Position numbers and translations under genes: made by a program. From Brassica napus (Eukaryota > Streptophyta > Magnoliopsida > Brassicales > Brassicaceae), in assembly GCF_020379485.1 (NCBI RefSeq), contig NC_063439.1:19186598-19250597 (forward strand): 64,000 nucleotides of DNA. The letters are read 5' to 3'. Every line of letters begins with the position of its first letter. The first letter of the stretch is position 1. The notes below the pieces were generated by a model. It saw nothing but the letters and a program-made list of their open reading frames with translations. It had not been told where the DNA came from and searched no databases. Shown here piece after piece: positions 61,681 through 64,000 of the stretch.

Positions 61681-62340
61681 ATATAATATATTTTAATATA
61701 AATATTTATTATTGACACTTCCTATTCATATGATTTTATTAACATTTGTATATTTGATGTAACAAAAATTTAAACCGTTTCATAGAAATTTTAATGTGAG
61801 ATTTTCCAATACAAATTTCAAAATTAAAATATTAAGATCTCAATAATTTTCAATTAACATTTTGAAATTAACATTTTTATATAGTATATAATTTAGTTTA
61901 AATGATATTAATATATATATATGTACATTATGAATAATGAGACTTAATATTCATACGATTTATGATCATTTTTATCTTGTTTGAATAAAAAAAAGTTAAA
62001 TCATTGATCACAAAATTTTCAGTGTGAGACTTTTACCTTTTTTTTTGTAATTTATACTTGTTTTAAGAAAATTCAAAATATAACATAATTCAAAATATAA
62101 CATATAAAAAATCTAATTTTTTTATCATATGCTTAATGTGATTTTATTTTTTAAATAATTATTCTTAATTATTAATTGTCATATATATGTTAATCATATT
62201 AGGTAATTTCGTAAATTTTATGTAAAAAAAAGAGAAAATGTTTTTTGTACACTACTAATCAATTTGATAGTTAGGTTAATAAAAAATATAATATATATTT
62301 ATAAGGACCAACTTATTTTTCTAAAGATTATAAGAATCAT
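61660..62340. repeat. AT-rich dispersed repeat, inverse copy of 37850-38045
   Basis: 61660-61870 read on minus matches about 37850-38045, sharing TAAATATTTATATTAAAATAT, GATGTAACA(A)AAA/TTTGTTACATC and AATAATTATTGAGAT-like blocks. It probably belongs to a Helitron-type family. Confidence 0.5.
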
Positions 62341-62429
62341 TCTATTGATGACATGTGGCTACGAAAACATGTTGTAATGCTCCAAGATTAATATATAGGG
62401 GATGTTATGCTTGGTTGCTCAAAAAAAAA

Positions 62430-64000
62430 GAGGATGTTATGCTTCTACAATGCAGACATCCACATGATGATCTGCTCTTCTCCAATGTATCCTTTTGTCA
62501 GTTTTCTTTCTCGTGGATGAGGTTGGTGTTGCAGGCTGGGAAGCTGGGTCGATGAGATGGATGGGTGATGGGTTGATCTTATCGGTAAGGATGAGACCAG
62601 ATGGGAAGATGGTGAAGATGGCCGACTTGCTAGCCCTTTCTATCCAAACTAACCTGAAAACAAAGAGAAACAATGAGTTTATGAGTAATAAAAATAATCA
62701 CAGAAACTAAAAGATAAAAAGGGTTGGAATGGTTTATGGATAGATGTTTGATGATGGAAGATGGATAGATGATGTTGGATAGATGATGATTGACTCTCTC
62801 AATCCGTGGGTGCTGATTGACTCTCTCAATCTGTGTCTCAAGGCTCCTGTATCACACAAAGAACCTATGAACCACGAGCTCAATAGCCTTCTAATGTATC
62901 TCACACTTAGAAACTAAAGAACAGATTTTTAAGCAAAGAAAACTCTTTGATAAAAGATAAACTGAATATTATTTCTTAAGGATTGAAAGGTGATTTACAA
63001 TGAATACTAGACAGAGCTTATATAGGCTCGTGCCTTAACTTAGCTAGAAAACTAAAACAAAGAAAGAAGCAAACAAATAAGGAAAATCGATAAAAACTAG
63101 CCGTTGGAAGATATCTTGGATCCAAAAGCTTTCTTCAAGGGATTTGATTCTGGTGTGTATCTGGACGGTTTGAGGGTGTAGGTAAGCTTCTTGGGAACAT
63201 CTTGAATGCTGAAGACTTGGCCGAAATCTTTGTAGTCTTGGCTTGAAAAGAGCTGTTGGGAATTGATGGGCAATAATTCCAAAAATAGCTCCAAAGATGG
63301 CAAGTCTGATCTTGCTTGAATCCGTGTGCTCTGGTGAGTGCTGGTGCATCTTAAGACTCTTAGGCAAGTAAGGAATGCTTCCAAAACGCTGCAGCTTTGA
63401 TGGTTTGGTCGTTGGTCACTTATTCTCCAAAGTGGGGATGCATCCAATTTAGGAAAGTTCCTAAACAATAAGAATATAAGATCCTCCTGATCATGTGGGT
63501 TCTGGTGCATAGTAAGAACTCTTCTACTCCTTCTGGATCATTGGATATACTTCTCAGATGCTTATAAACATCTCCTGGTCGCCATTGTTCGGCTTGACTA
63601 AGATTGAACCGGTGAGACTCCAAATTAGGAAATTGCAGAACTGGATTGACCGGTTTAGAGAACTGGGCCATAACTCCAAATTTCCGTGGACTTTTCTCCT
63701 CATTTTTGGCTTGTTGGAAATATAATTGATCCATATTGAATTCCATGCTTTGGTTTGGGTCGGAACGCTTCTTGGTTGGGCTTGAAACAACTTCTAAACT
63801 CGGATGCTCGCAGATGGACGGGCTGGAGATCCTCCGGTTTGTAAAATTCATATCTTTTTGGTCCGAGTAGCTTTGAAGATGATTCCAACTGTTCTTGACT
63901 CCTTGTTGAGTGTAGAATGCATTAAAATTGGTTTCATGGCAAAATTCTTCATGGTTGGTAAGATACTCCTGTTTTACTGAACACATATCCTGGTTAGCCC
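62430..64000 (-). mobile_element. Part of a probable LTR retrotransposon, running off the right edge
   Basis: On minus, CCTATATAAGC (about 63020-63030) is a strong TATA box, followed by a transcribed-leader-like stretch rich in CATCTATCC repeats (62730-62790), as in LTR U3-R-U5 organisation. Upstream on minus are overlapping frames (63986-63420, 63510-63097, 63367-63044) with retroelement-like sequence such as GDVYKHLRSISNDPEGVEEF and no standard gag/pol domain that I recognise. LTR ends and PBS/PPT could not be fixed because the other LTR lies outside the window. Confidence 0.45.

Noticed and set aside
63044..63986. Host gene on minus at the right edge
   Set aside because: Overlapping frames without introns, next to LTR-like TATA and leader sequence, fit a retroelement better than a host gene.

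Overview
The window is plant nuclear DNA from a Brassicaceae genome, most likely Brassica or a close relative such as Raphanus. The genes have short GT-AG introns, the spacers are AT-rich, and Helitron, MULE, hAT, CACTA, PIF/Harbinger and Stowaway elements are all present. From memory of the families, the recognisable genes follow the order of the Arabidopsis chromosome 5 block around At5g64440-At5g64560: FAAH (broken), phosphoglycerate-mutase-like, TBL12-like, a small plastid-type protein, a spinster-like transporter, a tRNA-Val, TIN1, XND1, an unnamed protein, a loricrin-like zinc-module protein and the Mg transporter MGT9/MRS2-2. No XRCC2-like gene is visible between TIN1 and XND1, where Arabidopsis has one. 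I could run no searches, so orthology calls rest on recognised protein sequence and gene order.

Layout. 1-2570: remnant of a PHD-finger/EAR-repeat gene between two members of one TIR transposon family. 3100-7260: an intact PPR gene (MEF3-like) followed by a FAAH gene that has lost its catalytic N-terminal half; a ~150-200 bp leader segment is duplicated in front of both. 7790-17300: compact gene-rich stretch (PGM-like on minus; TBL12-like, DUF-type protein, spinster-like MFS and tRNA-Val on plus). 17340-19451: TIN1 with ER-stress-type promoter elements. 19452-43266: about 24 kb of repeats, including a (GA)n tract, a telomere-like tract, a MULE nested in a MULE of the same family, a Helitron, a complete 5.5 kb CACTA element with an hAT element and a third-level MITE inside it, a Stowaway MITE and a PIF/Harbinger deletion derivative. 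43267-56700: XND1, an unnamed gene, loricrin-like and MGT9. 56800-64000: AT-rich spacer with a PIF/Harbinger transposase pseudogene and part of a probable LTR retrotransposon.

The genes do not form an operon-like system. They are independent plant loci: organellar RNA editing (PPR), wall polysaccharide acetylation (TBL), ER stress (TIN1), xylem differentiation (XND1), Mg transport (MGT9) and lysosomal/vacuolar-type transport (spinster). The most informative observations are structural. Transposon boundaries are resolved to the base by target-site duplications. The FAAH gene is 5'-truncated next to a duplicated leader. In the TBL gene a 7-nt acceptor shift would repair a frameshift. The PGM-like gene has a GC-AG intron. 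A near-perfect ~30-bp hairpin lies at 46.2 kb.
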